From CAZQQN01 sp964595485 (GTDB lineage: Bacteria; Bacteroidota; Bacteroidia; CAILMK01; CAYYUA01): a DNA stretch of 64,000 nucleotides. The notes under the pieces were generated by a model. It was not told the DNA's origin and did not search any database. It saw nothing but the letters and a program-made list of their open reading frames with translations. Location of the stretch: assembly GCA_964595485.1 (NCBI GenBank), contig CAZQQN010000012.1:1-64000 (forward strand), given 5' to 3'. Below are positions 25,226 to 34,403 of this stretch, piece by piece (position 1 is the first letter of the stretch; each line of letters begins with the position of its first letter). A program made the position numbers and the translations under genes.

Positions 25226-25780
25226 TTAATTGTTGTTTTTATTGTAGAATTTTTTCAAATCTTCCCACCGTGGGTCTATGTCTTGATCATCCTTGTTAGT
25301 ATTTTTTTGCATATTATTAAGGATATCCGTCATTTCTTTATTGCAATCTTTATTGACTGTTTCGCAACTTGGCTTCATGGGTTTCGTCAAATTTAAATAG
25401 TCAAAAATTGGTTTAGCAACATTAAAGGCTATAGCGTCACCGGGCAGGGCCACCAAATCTTCTTCTTCCTCATAATTGCTGGTTTTAGCTTCTTCATTAT
25501 CGGTTATTTTCACAGTCAAGTTTTCAACCAAGTGAATCGGAAAATTAAACTCGTCCAGACAACGATCACAATTTAGGGTCAATATGCCATCCATTTCAAA
25601 TTGGAAATGTAGTAACGTTTCTTTCTCTTTAATCATGGTACAATGAACCTGTATCTCGGCCTTATCAACCAAGGAATAATCAAAGCTTTCAAAGAACTCA
25701 TTTCCAATGGGAAAATTGTAAGTAAACCTACCTGGTTTTAAATGAACGAACTTTATATTAAATTGCTCTAAACCTTCCAC
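25226..25780 (-). CDS. DUF177 (YceD-like) protein
   Basis: The 184-residue protein matches the DUF177/YceD family by position upstream of rpmF and by its pattern: LTLNCDRCLDEFNFPI with a CxxC, an acidic stretch, and FDYLNLTKPMKPSCETVNKDC with two more cysteines. YceD proteins are linked to 23S rRNA maturation and ribosome assembly. It is the first gene of the lipid/ribosome operon and has a -7 element 23 bp upstream. Confidence 0.88.
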   Translation of the reverse strand: MEGLEQFNIKFVHLKPGRFTYNFPIGNEFFESFDYSLVDKAEIQVHCTMIKEKETLLHFQFEMDGILTLNCDRCLDEFNFPIHLVENLTVKITDNEEAKTSNYEEEEDLVALPGDAIAFNVAKPIFDYLNLTKPMKPSCETVNKDCNKEMTDILNNMQKNTNKDDQDIDPRWEDLKKFYNKNNN

Positions 25781-25803
25781 TACCTCAATTATTTAAAACA
25801 TTG

Positions 25804-25811
25804 CAAAGGTA
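25804..25811 (-). promoter_or_regulatory. -7 element of the DUF177-rpmF-plsX-fabH-efp operon
   Basis: The minus strand reads TACCTTTG followed by CAATG, a perfect TAnnTTTG match 23 bp upstream of the DUF177 ATG. The -33 region is TTTT-rich without an exact TTG. Confidence 0.6.
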
Positions 25812-25904
25812 ATAAATTGTATAAAACTAAAACGACCCTCGTATTCCGGTCAATTGGTTAGTACTCCCTTCATCTTGTCAATAATCGTGCCCCTTACCCC
25901 ACCT

Positions 25905-27008
25905 TTAGGTCTCTTTTTCCTTGACCATTCTGCTTTGCAATGGATTACTGGTTATCTCTGAATGGCTTCTGCGGGCTTTAATGATCTCACCGGCTTTAAA
26001 CAATGCTTTTATAAAAGAGGATTCATCAGCTTTGCCTTCACCTGCGAGTGCGTATCCCGGACCATGGTCCGGGGAAGTCCTGACAATGGGTAAGCCTGCT
26101 GTGTAATTAACGCCTTCTCCAAAAGCTAAGGCTTTGAATGGTGCTAATCCTTGATCATGATATTGTGCCAAAATCCCATCAAAGTTTTGGAAATGCTTAG
26201 AGCCAAAAAAACCGTCAGCTGGAAAAGGCCCAAAAGCTAAATAATCATCGGCTTTGGCCTCTTCAATGGCTGGTTTAATGATTTCTTCTTCCTCATTACC
26301 TAATAACCCATTATCACCGGCATGGGGATTTAGCCCTAATACTGCTATTTGGGGCTTTTTGATGGTAAAATCCTGGACTAAGGATTCATGGAGGATTTTT
26401 ATTTTGGACCGTATAACCTCTTTTGTAATACTTTCATTAATGTTTTTGACGGGAATATGGCCAGTTATAGTCCCGACTTTTATCTGTTCATGCGTAAGAA
26501 CCATTAAGGCATCTTCTGCACCGAATTTTTGCTGTAAAAATTCGGTGTGCCCAGGAAAATCAAAATCCTGTGATTGGATGCTTTTTTTGTTAATTGGACA
26601 AGTAACCATACCATCAACTTTGCCTTGCTCAAGATCATCAGCGCATGCTTTGAGGGATTTATAGGCATAATAACCAGCTTCTTCTTTTATGTGTCCTAAT
26701 TCTACTTTTGCCTCTTCTTCCCATGCATTGATCAGATTTAAACGCTTTTTATGGGCTTTTTCAGGCGTTTCAATTACGTTAAATTGAACATTGGTGTAAT
26801 TGAGGCTTTTGCTATGGTAGTTGGCTACTCTGCTTGAGGCATAAATTATTGGTGTACAATAATTAAATAACCTTTCATCCTGGAAAGCTTTTATGATCAA
26901 TTCAAAATTGATCCCATTAATATCCCCAATGGAAATCCCAATGGCGGGTTTAAATTTATCGGATGCTTCTTTTACTGTACCTTGTTTAGCTTTATTATCT
27001 TTCGCCAT
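25905..27008 (-). CDS. pdxA: 4-hydroxythreonine-4-phosphate dehydrogenase
   Basis: PdxA oxidises 4-phosphohydroxy-threonine in the DXP-dependent pyridoxal phosphate pathway. The preferred 367-residue product starts MAKDNKAKQG; a longer frame from 27062 adds 18 residues without homology-like features. Motifs include ISIGDINGIN near the N-terminus, the metal ligand segments DFPGHTEFL and AQYHDQGL, and GLNPHAGDNG, with RTSPDHGPGYALAG at the C-terminal end. It is divergent from rsmA. Confidence 0.94.
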   Translation of the reverse strand: MAKDNKAKQGTVKEASDKFKPAIGISIGDINGINFELIIKAFQDERLFNYCTPIIYASSRVANYHSKSLNYTNVQFNVIETPEKAHKKRLNLINAWEEEAKVELGHIKEEAGYYAYKSLKACADDLEQGKVDGMVTCPINKKSIQSQDFDFPGHTEFLQQKFGAEDALMVLTHEQIKVGTITGHIPVKNINESITKEVIRSKIKILHESLVQDFTIKKPQIAVLGLNPHAGDNGLLGNEEEEIIKPAIEEAKADDYLAFGPFPADGFFGSKHFQNFDGILAQYHDQGLAPFKALAFGEGVNYTAGLPIVRTSPDHGPGYALAGEGKADESSFIKALFKAGEIIKARRSHSEITSNPLQSRMVKEKET

Positions 27009-27118
27009 ACAGGTTTTAAACTTTATAAAGGTTTTGCTAATTTGCAACTGCAATTTTAACAATAATCAAGGGAACTTTTTGATGAAATGATTTAGTCCCC
27101 TAAATACCGTTTAACCAT

Positions 27119-27916
27119 TTGGGACATCCTTACTTGAAAAAACAATACGGCCAGCATTTCCTCCAGGATGATAACACCGCTAAAAAAATTTGTGATAGAC
27201 TTAAGTTAGCGGGAAAAGATTATTCTTATTTACTCGAAATTGGTGCAGGTGGGGGCATTTTGACACGTCACCTGGTTAATAATGATAATTTAATATTATA
27301 CCTTGTAGAAGTAGATGATCACTGGGCTAAGTTTCTAAAGGATCAGTTACCAAGTATTAAATCGAGAATTTACCAAAAAGATATTCTATCATTTGACTTA
27401 AGCGGGTTCGGAATGCGGGTAGGGCAATTCGGGGTTATCGGGAATTTCCCCTACAACATTGCCAGCCAGATCATATTAAAGGTTTTGGGCAATCGTACTC
27501 ACATTCCAGAAATGGTTGGCATGTTTCAATTGGAAGTTGCTCGCAGACTGGTAGCCAAACCCGGTGGAAAAGACTACGGCTTATTAACTGTTATGTTGAA
27601 GTCTTTTTATGAGGTAGAACAATGCTTCAAAATACCACCAGGTGCTTTCAGACCACCCCCCAAGGTCCAATCTGCCGTGATTCAAATAGTAAGGAAATCA
27701 AGCATGCCTGAAGATCTTAATTTTGACCTGTTTTTCAGGATTGTTAAGACCGCTTTTCAGCAAAGGAGAAAAAAATTATCTAATGCTTTGAAAAGTTATC
27801 AATCTGCTATTGAAGCTGTTCATCCAGCTTTGCTGGATAAAAGGCCTGAAGCTGTTGAGCCGGAATCATTTCAAGCTGTAACAAGGCAAATAATGGAAAG
27901 GAATAATTCCTCATAG
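27119..27916 (+). CDS. rsmA: 16S rRNA dimethyladenosine transferase (KsgA)
   Basis: RsmA dimethylates two adjacent adenosines in the helix 45 loop of 16S rRNA and checks 30S assembly. The 265-residue protein has KKQYGQHFLQD at the N-terminus, the SAM motif LEIGAGGGILTRHL, the NxPY-type motif GNFPYNIAS, and FRPPPKVQSAVI. The only in-frame start before the conserved motif is TTG at 27119, because a stop codon lies just upstream; this is unusual. It is divergent from pdxA. Confidence 0.94.
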   Translation: MGHPYLKKQYGQHFLQDDNTAKKICDRLKLAGKDYSYLLEIGAGGGILTRHLVNNDNLILYLVEVDDHWAKFLKDQLPSIKSRIYQKDILSFDLSGFGMRVGQFGVIGNFPYNIASQIILKVLGNRTHIPEMVGMFQLEVARRLVAKPGGKDYGLLTVMLKSFYEVEQCFKIPPGAFRPPPKVQSAVIQIVRKSSMPEDLNFDLFFRIVKTAFQQRRKKLSNALKSYQSAIEAVHPALLDKRPEAVEPESFQAVTRQIMERNNSS

Positions 27917-27973
27917 GCTAGTTAGTGGGTCGGCTTTTAACGTGAAAAATTCAGCAAGTAAAGGCCTACTTCA

Positions 27974-27981
27974 TACATTTG
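27974..27981 (+). promoter_or_regulatory. -7 element of mgtE
   Basis: TACATTTG matches TAnnTTTG exactly, 23 bp upstream of the mgtE ATG. No clear -33 TTG is seen. Confidence 0.45.
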
Positions 27982-28004
27982 TTTTACTTTAGACCCAAAC
28001 CATT

Positions 28005-29372
28005 ATGGAGGATACGCTTGATAAATCTTACCTTGAGCAATTGAAAACCGCAATTCAGGCTGATGATCAGGCTTACCTTAAAAATGAGCTTGATAGCCTT
28101 TATTTAGTGGATATTGCCCAAATCCTCCGCTCACTTGATAAGGAAGATGGTCAATACCTTTTCCACTTATTGGATTATTCGAAAGCTGGTGAAGTTTTGG
28201 TGGAATTGGGCGAAAAGCAAAGGGAATCTCTTTTAACGGGTATTGCTCCGGAGTTTATTATTGCAAATTACATCCACCGAATGAATTCAGATGATGCTGC
28301 TGATTTCATTAATGATTTACCAGTCGATACCCGTGAGGCCATTGTTGATCACTTAACAAAAAGCGAAGATCCTTCAGATCGTCAACTATTAACCTTATTG
28401 GCTTATGACCCTGAAACAGCGGGTGGTTTAATGGCTACCGAGCTGATCCGTGTTAATATGAACTGGAAAGTTTCTGAATGCCAGGAGCGTATTCGTAAGC
28501 AAGCGGAAAAAATCGAAAGCATTTACACGGTATTTGTAGAGGACAACGTCAGACGTTTAAAAGGCTATGTATCGCTAACTGATTTGATTCTAACCAAGCC
28601 GGATACGCTTGTTAAAGACGTTTACAATGAGAATATCGTATCTGTGGAAGGGCAGAGCTCTGCCCAGGATGTCGCAAACATTATGCGTAAGTATGATTTG
28701 GTTGCTTTACCTGTGGTTAATAAAAACGGCATTTTAATGGGTCGGATAACCATTGATGATGTGGTTGATGTGATCAAAGAAGAAGCTGAGGAAGATTATC
28801 AATTGATGTCCGGAATCTCAGAGGATGTTCAGTACTCTGACAAAATATGGGTACTCTCACGGGCTCGGCTACCTTGGCTTTTACTTGGTTTGATTGGTGG
28901 CTTGGCGAGTGCTAAGGTTATTAGCTTGAATGAAGGAGCTTTGGAGATCTACCCGCAAATGGCTTTTTTCATCCCATTAATAGCAGCAATGGGGGGTAAT
29001 GCAGGGATACAGGCTTCAGCCATTGTGGTACAGGGTTTAGCTAGTAAAACACTTGACACAGGGAGCCTTATTTCTAAAATTTTGAAAGAATTTGCGGTCG
29101 CTTTATTGAATGGGCTATTGTGTGCTGGTGCGTTACTATTTTTGAGCCTTTTGTTTTATGAAGGGATTCAAATAGGTATTACGGTTAGCTTAGCATTGCT
29201 TACGGTAATTATCGTAGCTTCGATACTTGGGGTAACGGTACCATTACTATTACATCGGTTAAATATTGATCCTGCGCTGGCAACGGGCCCTTTTATTACG
29301 ACTACTAATGATTTGGTAGGAATTGGCATCTACTTTTTGATAGCCCGCTTCATTTTTTCTTATACTTTTTAA
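28005..29372 (+). CDS. mgtE: MgtE-family magnesium transporter
   Basis: MgtE is a Mg2+-gated channel. The 455-residue protein has the N-terminal superhelical domain (about 1-130), a CBS pair (about 135-260, with GYVSLTDLI and MRKYDLVALPVV), a connecting helix, and a C-terminal membrane domain of about five helices (about 285-455) with the MGGNAGIQASAIVVQGL motif that lines the pore. The length is normal. It is followed after 9 bp by the dehydrogenase gene. Confidence 0.95.
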   Translation: MEDTLDKSYLEQLKTAIQADDQAYLKNELDSLYLVDIAQILRSLDKEDGQYLFHLLDYSKAGEVLVELGEKQRESLLTGIAPEFIIANYIHRMNSDDAADFINDLPVDTREAIVDHLTKSEDPSDRQLLTLLAYDPETAGGLMATELIRVNMNWKVSECQERIRKQAEKIESIYTVFVEDNVRRLKGYVSLTDLILTKPDTLVKDVYNENIVSVEGQSSAQDVANIMRKYDLVALPVVNKNGILMGRITIDDVVDVIKEEAEEDYQLMSGISEDVQYSDKIWVLSRARLPWLLLGLIGGLASAKVISLNEGALEIYPQMAFFIPLIAAMGGNAGIQASAIVVQGLASKTLDTGSLISKILKEFAVALLNGLLCAGALLFLSLLFYEGIQIGITVSLALLTVIIVASILGVTVPLLLHRLNIDPALATGPFITTTNDLVGIGIYFLIARFIFSYTF

Positions 29373-29381
29373 AAACCCTTT

Positions 29382-30329
29382 ATGAGTAAAGTTGTGATTC
29401 TTGAAGAAGTACCTACCCACTTCTTATCAGGCTTGGAAAGGCTCGGGTATAATCCTGTTTTGGCTTATCATTTAGATAAAAAAGATTTAAACAATGCCCT
29501 TAGTAAAGCTTGCGGTATCCTGATTCGAAGCAATAGTCAGGTAGATCAGTCTCTTTTGGAGAAAACCCCGCAATTAAAATTTATCCTTCGGCCGGGATCC
29601 GGCCTTGATAATGTAGATTTAGAGGCGGTCAACAAAAAAGACATTAACCTTATCAATTCACCGGAGGGAAATAGCAATGCCGTAGCGGAACACACCCTTG
29701 GTATGTTGATCGGGCTTCTACATAAAATCCCTAAAGCCTACCAGGAGGTGAAGCAAGGAGAATGGTTACGAGAGTTAAACAGAGGTAAAGAATTGGCTGA
29801 GCTCTCGGTTGGCGTGATAGGGCATGGGAATACCGGTTCTGCATTTGTTCAAAAACTTGAGGGGCTTGCAAACCAACTTTATGTTTATGATAAATACCGC
29901 AATGTGAGGAATGTTCTTCCTGAACAGGCGAAACAGGTAAGCTTGCATACATTATTAGCCAACTCTGATGTCATAAGTTTTCACATACCCTACAGTAAAG
30001 AGACTCATCATTTCTTCAATGCCGATTTATTTCATGATTTGCATCATCCTGTTTATGTTATCAACACCTCCCGGGGAAAAATTTTGGATACTCAGGCCTT
30101 GATTGAAGGGCTAAATAATGGCCAAATAAAAGGTGCCTGCCTTGATGTCCTGGAAAATGAAAAGCTAGAAACTTATACTGCTGAAGAGCAGGCTGGTTTT
30201 AACCAGTTGATAGAAAAAGATGAAGTATTAATAACACCCCATATAGCTGGGTGGTCTCAGCGTTCTGAGCAGGCTATATACGACTTATTGCTTGATAAAT
30301 TGCAGGCATTGCCTGATGAAAATGCTTGA
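29382..30329 (+). CDS. D-2-hydroxyacid dehydrogenase (phosphoglycerate dehydrogenase-like)
   Basis: The 315-residue protein is an NAD-dependent D-2-hydroxyacid dehydrogenase. The Rossmann motif is VGVIGHGNTGSAF. Other family motifs are FILRPGSGLDNVD, AVAEHTLGMLIGLLHK, INTSRGKI, the segment ACLDVLENE with catalytic Glu nearby, and the catalytic His in ITPHIAGWS. There is no C-terminal ACT domain, so it is a short form. The substrate is not certain; 3-phosphoglycerate is one option. It lies 9 bp after mgtE. Confidence 0.88.
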   Translation: MSKVVILEEVPTHFLSGLERLGYNPVLAYHLDKKDLNNALSKACGILIRSNSQVDQSLLEKTPQLKFILRPGSGLDNVDLEAVNKKDINLINSPEGNSNAVAEHTLGMLIGLLHKIPKAYQEVKQGEWLRELNRGKELAELSVGVIGHGNTGSAFVQKLEGLANQLYVYDKYRNVRNVLPEQAKQVSLHTLLANSDVISFHIPYSKETHHFFNADLFHDLHHPVYVINTSRGKILDTQALIEGLNNGQIKGACLDVLENEKLETYTAEEQAGFNQLIEKDEVLITPHIAGWSQRSEQAIYDLLLDKLQALPDENA

Positions 30330-30655
30330 ATGTAAATGCAGAACTCTTAAGGTTGCTTTAGTGGCATTCAGGTTTGGAAAAAATTTAAATTATGAAACTG
30401 GTTACAAACAGGTTGAGTGACTGTAACTTAAATAAATTAGTCTGTTAAAAGGTTCAAAAATTTTTTAGCAGAGTTTTAAAAATTCTTTGAAAAAAAAGAG
30501 ATAAAACTAAATTTGAAACTTATGTGAATTCGGGTGGATTGTTAATTGCCTATGTAAAACATTTGACAAAAGCCCTATTCTAAAATTAACAAATGAAGGG
30601 TTTTAAATAAATATTTTAGCATATTTGAATTTCCAATGAATCTGAAATAAGGGTT
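30330..30655. other. AT-rich leader of the TonB-receptor/T9SS cassette
   Basis: No gene is seen in these 326 bp. A near-consensus -7 element CATATTTG lies at 30620-30627, 28 bp upstream of the receptor ATG, but with C in place of T and without a good -33. An imperfect stem GTTACA/TGTAAC is at 30401-30427. The rest is AT-rich with several A- and T-runs. Confidence 0.35.
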
Positions 30656-33600
30656 ATGGTTAAAAAAAGTTTAAGTTTCGCAGTATTATTGGTTTTTACT
30701 GTCCAATTCGTGGTTGGGCAATCCCAATACGGCCGTTTGCAAGGGACTGTTACCAATGCTGAAACTGGTGAGCCGGTTGAAGGGGCAGAAGTAGTAGTAA
30801 AAGTAGGTGGCCAACAAAAAGGGACGATTACGAATGCTGACGGTGAATATGAAATTACTGCAATATCTCCGGGCACCTACGATGTTGTTTTTTCTGACGT
30901 TAGGTTTGGGAAAAAACTTTACAAGGATGTGCCAATCAATGCTGGAAGGACTAAGGTTAAAGATGCAGCCCTTACAGCAGGGAAAGAATTTGAGGTTGTA
31001 ACTTTTGAAGAACACGGGGTTTTCAGTAAGGACAAACGGACAGATAGTGAGGAGGTTGACGCGGAAAGTATTGATGATATGCCTACCAAAAGCGTGAATG
31101 AAATGATCAGTTTGAACACTGATGTCAACTCAAATGCCAGCGGCGGGCTAAGCATACAGGGGCAGCGAACAGATGGGACATTAGTAAAAGTTGATGGTAT
31201 TCGGGTACGTAATCTTAGAAGTGTTCCCACTCGATCCATACAACAAATCCAAACCATTACTGCCGGTATCCCGGCCAAGCACGGTGATGCTACAGGAGGG
31301 GTTATCAATATTACTACAAAAGGCCCCTCTAAAGAATACAGTGGACAATTAGAAATGATTAGTTCTCAATTTCTGGACCCTTATAACTTCAACAATGTGG
31401 AGGGCAATTTATCAGGTCCTTTAATTACCAAAAATAAAGGAACAGACTCTGCTGAAACAAAATTAGGCTTCTTGTTAGGAGGAGATTTTACTTATCAAAA
31501 AGATCCGAGGCCTACGGTTTTAGATCACTGGGTGGTTGATGACAATACCCTTGAAAACCTAAAAGAAGAACCACTGAGAAGAAACCCCATTGGTCAGGGT
31601 TTTCTCTCAAATGCCAGGTTTGTTACAAAGGATCAAATGAAGCAGGTTTCAGCGCGTCCGAATGTTAGGCGTATCAACTATAATTTAACGGGCAAACTTA
31701 ATTACAGCATCAATGATGAAATGAACCTTGTTGTGGGTGGACAATATGGTTACAGGAATAGCCCTAACTTTAGCCGGAGGCGGTCCATGTTCAATTATGA
31801 AAATTACCAGGAGGTAACCAATAGATCTTACAGAACCTACTTGCGCTTTACTCAGAGTTTTAAAGATGACCCTTCAGACCAGGGTGGCTTGAGCAATGTG
31901 TTTTATTCAATTCAAGTAGACTACTCCAATGACCTGAGCAAAACTGAGCATCCCGAATTTGGTAAAGATTTTTTCAAATACGGTTATTACGGGAAATTTA
32001 ATCGTTTTAGGGCCAGAAGCTATGAACAAAGGGAAGATTCATTGGAAGGGAGCATCGAACAAGCTAACTGGATGACAGGCTTTCAGGATACGGCTATTAC
32101 GTTTGAACAAGCTGACATTAATAAAAAAGGTGGTAACTATAGCGATCAATTTTTTGATTTCCGGGAAGGGGATGTTACAAGCTTTGAAGAATTAAGGGGT
32201 GCTGGTGGCCTAATCAATGGTGAAAGCCCACAAAGCATTTATAACTTATGGGCCGATGTTGGATCTCCTACTTCGGTTTACAATGAAGTCAATGAACAAG
32301 CCTTCAGTTTAAAAACTGAGGGTTCTTTTGACATTGGAGAGCATTCTATTGAATTGGGTGTCCAATATGAAGATTATACCAGAAGCCAATATGCCATTGC
32401 TGCCAGTGGGCTCTGGAGTGTGATGCGACAATCTGCCAACTCACACATACAACAATTGGATACCGATAATCCAATGCCTACTACGACTGATGATGGCACC
32501 TTTACGGATACAGTCAACTTTGAAAGGCTCGATGACGGAACGCAAAGCGTTTTTGATGAACGGTTCCGGGATTACCTTAAACGTAATAACCGGAAAGATG
32601 TGTACGGCAATCCTATAGCAGAAAAATCCTTTATCAATGTAGACCGGTACAAGCCTGAGGATTTTTCTATGAGCATGTTCAGCGCAGATAACTTGCTCAG
32701 GAATCTGGCTACTGCTGGTGCTTTTAACTATTATGGCTATGATCATAAAGGGAATAAAACCAACAATGACCCGAGCGTAAAGGATTTTCTAAATAATCCG
32801 GAAACAAGGCCTCAAGGGGCTTACAACCCGATCTATACGGCAGGTTACATCCAGGACAACTTCCAGGTAAAAGATTTGTTCTTCCGTGTTGGGGTTAGGG
32901 TTGATCGCTTTGACAATAACCAGCCGGTTTTAAAAGATCGTTATTCGCTGTATCCTACCAAAACGGTAGGTGAAGTCGAGGGTGACGAAAACGCAGACTT
33001 ATTAAGCGAAGGGGAATCTCCCGGGAATATTGGAGGTGATCACGTTGTCTATGTTGACGATGGGCTTAATCCCAATGAAGTGATAGGCTACCGGAAAGGT
33101 GATAATTGGTTCAATTCCGATGGTGAAGAAGTAAACGATCCCAACACGCTGGCTTTTGAAGCTGGAACGGGTACCATTGAGCCGTTTTTAACAGATCAGT
33201 TTGATAGCCGGGATGATATTCAACTCGTAGAGGAAAGTTTCAAAGATTACGAGCCACAGGTTATTGTTATGCCACGGGTTGCTTTTTCATTTCCGATTTC
33301 CGATGAAGCCCGGTTTCGCGCAAGCTACGATGCCTTATCGCAACGTCCTAAAACGCAAGCCAATGTTACCTTATCAGATTACTATTACTTACAACAAGCC
33401 TCAACCCAATTTATTGGCAATCCTAACCTAAAGCCGGAAAAGAGTAATAAGTTTACATTGGGTTTCAAACAACAACTTAGTGCCAGGTCCGCTTTTGAAC
33501 TTAAAGCGTTTTATACTGAAACGCGTGATTTGATACAGGTTAGAAGGGTACCACAGGCCTTCCCCACTCCATACCTTACTTACCAAAACCTTGATTTTAG

Positions 33601-34357
33601 TACAACCAAAGGTTTAACAGCCCGTTATGACTTAAGTAGCTCCAGGAGTAGCGCTGTTCGTTTCACCGGTAGTTACACCCTTCAATTTGCAACTGGTACA
33701 GGCTCTGACGATGAGTCTCAGAGAGCTTTGATTCAGGCAGGCCAACCTAACCTGCGAGCCCCTTTCCCGCTTGACAATGATTTTCGCCATAATTTCCAGG
33801 GAAACTTTGATTACCGTTTTCGCTCAGGAAAAAGGTATACCGGACCGGTTACCGGTGAAAACACTCAGTTACTCAAAAATGTCGGTTTCAACTTTATTGT
33901 AAGAGCCACCTCCGGTGGTCCATACACTCGCTTTGGATCTCCCTTTAGAGCAGTCGCTTCCGGAGTAAGGCAACAACCTAATTTAGATGGTACCATTAAT
34001 GGATCCCGCCTTCCCTGGAACTTTAACGTGGATCTGCGTATTGATAAAAACATTCCCATCAATCTTGGTGGTGATGATAAAGAAAAAACAACTGGTGCAA
34101 GTGCTGGCTCTCAAAATTTTATAAATATTTATTTAAGGATTCAAAATCTTTTTGATGCAAGGAACGTTACCGGTGTTTACGCTTTTAGCGGTGATCCAAC
34201 GGATGATGGTTATCTTTCTTCCGCTGAGGGACAACAACGAATTAGTCAGCAAGTTAATCAGCAAGCCTTTCTAGACCAGTATCGAGCGAAAGTTAGAAAT
34301 CCTTTTAATTTTCAGCCACCTCGGCTGATAAGGCTGGGTGCACGTATCGTTTTCTAG
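30656..34357 (+). CDS. TonB-dependent receptor with CarboxypepD_reg domain
   Basis: The 1233-residue outer-membrane receptor has a signal peptide (1 to about 21, ending VVGQ). A carboxypeptidase-regulatory-like domain follows at about 25-105 (GRLQGTVTNAETGEPVEGAE). The plug domain is at about 130-235 (LSIQGQRTDGTLVKVDGIRV; GDATGGVINITTKG). The rest is a long beta-barrel ending in the aromatic-terminated strand RLIRLGARIVF. A SusC-type pairing is not seen, because the next gene is not a SusD lipoprotein. The gene heads a three-gene unit with a large T9SS-type secreted protein and a PorV-type barrel. The substrate is unknown. Confidence 0.9.
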   Translation: MVKKSLSFAVLLVFTVQFVVGQSQYGRLQGTVTNAETGEPVEGAEVVVKVGGQQKGTITNADGEYEITAISPGTYDVVFSDVRFGKKLYKDVPINAGRTKVKDAALTAGKEFEVVTFEEHGVFSKDKRTDSEEVDAESIDDMPTKSVNEMISLNTDVNSNASGGLSIQGQRTDGTLVKVDGIRVRNLRSVPTRSIQQIQTITAGIPAKHGDATGGVINITTKGPSKEYSGQLEMISSQFLDPYNFNNVEGNLSGPLITKNKGTDSAETKLGFLLGGDFTYQKDPRPTVLDHWVVDDNTLENLKEEPLRRNPIGQGFLSNARFVTKDQMKQVSARPNVRRINYNLTGKLNYSINDEMNLVVGGQYGYRNSPNFSRRRSMFNYENYQEVTNRSYRTYLRFTQSFKDDPSDQGGLSNVFYSIQVDYSNDLSKTEHPEFGKDFFKYGYYGKFNRFRARSYEQREDSLEGSIEQANWMTGFQDTAITFEQADINKKGGNYSDQFFDFREGDVTSFEELRGAGGLINGESPQSIYNLWADVGSPTSVYNEVNEQAFSLKTEGSFDIGEHSIELGVQYEDYTRSQYAIAASGLWSVMRQSANSHIQQLDTDNPMPTTTDDGTFTDTVNFERLDDGTQSVFDERFRDYLKRNNRKDVYGNPIAEKSFINVDRYKPEDFSMSMFSADNLLRNLATAGAFNYYGYDHKGNKTNNDPSVKDFLNNPETRPQGAYNPIYTAGYIQDNFQVKDLFFRVGVRVDRFDNNQPVLKDRYSLYPTKTVGEVEGDENADLLSEGESPGNIGGDHVVYVDDGLNPNEVIGYRKGDNWFNSDGEEVNDPNTLAFEAGTGTIEPFLTDQFDSRDDIQLVEESFKDYEPQVIVMPRVAFSFPISDEARFRASYDALSQRPKTQANVTLSDYYYLQQASTQFIGNPNLKPEKSNKFTLGFKQQLSARSAFELKAFYTETRDLIQVRRVPQAFPTPYLTYQNLDFSTTKGLTARYDLSSSRSSAVRFTGSYTLQFATGTGSDDESQRALIQAGQPNLRAPFPLDNDFRHNFQGNFDYRFRSGKRYTGPVTGENTQLLKNVGFNFIVRATSGGPYTRFGSPFRAVASGVRQQPNLDGTINGSRLPWNFNVDLRIDKNIPINLGGDDKEKTTGASAGSQNFINIYLRIQNLFDARNVTGVYAFSGDPTDDGYLSSAEGQQRISQQVNQQAFLDQYRAKVRNPFNFQPPRLIRLGARIVF

Positions 34358-34403
34358 TATGGAAAAAGTAAGTAGAGGCAATCAAGCATAAACAAGTACT
34401 ATT

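Noticed and set aside
26254..26664. 136-codon frame antisense to pdxA
   Set aside because: It lies wholly inside pdxA and has no independent motifs.
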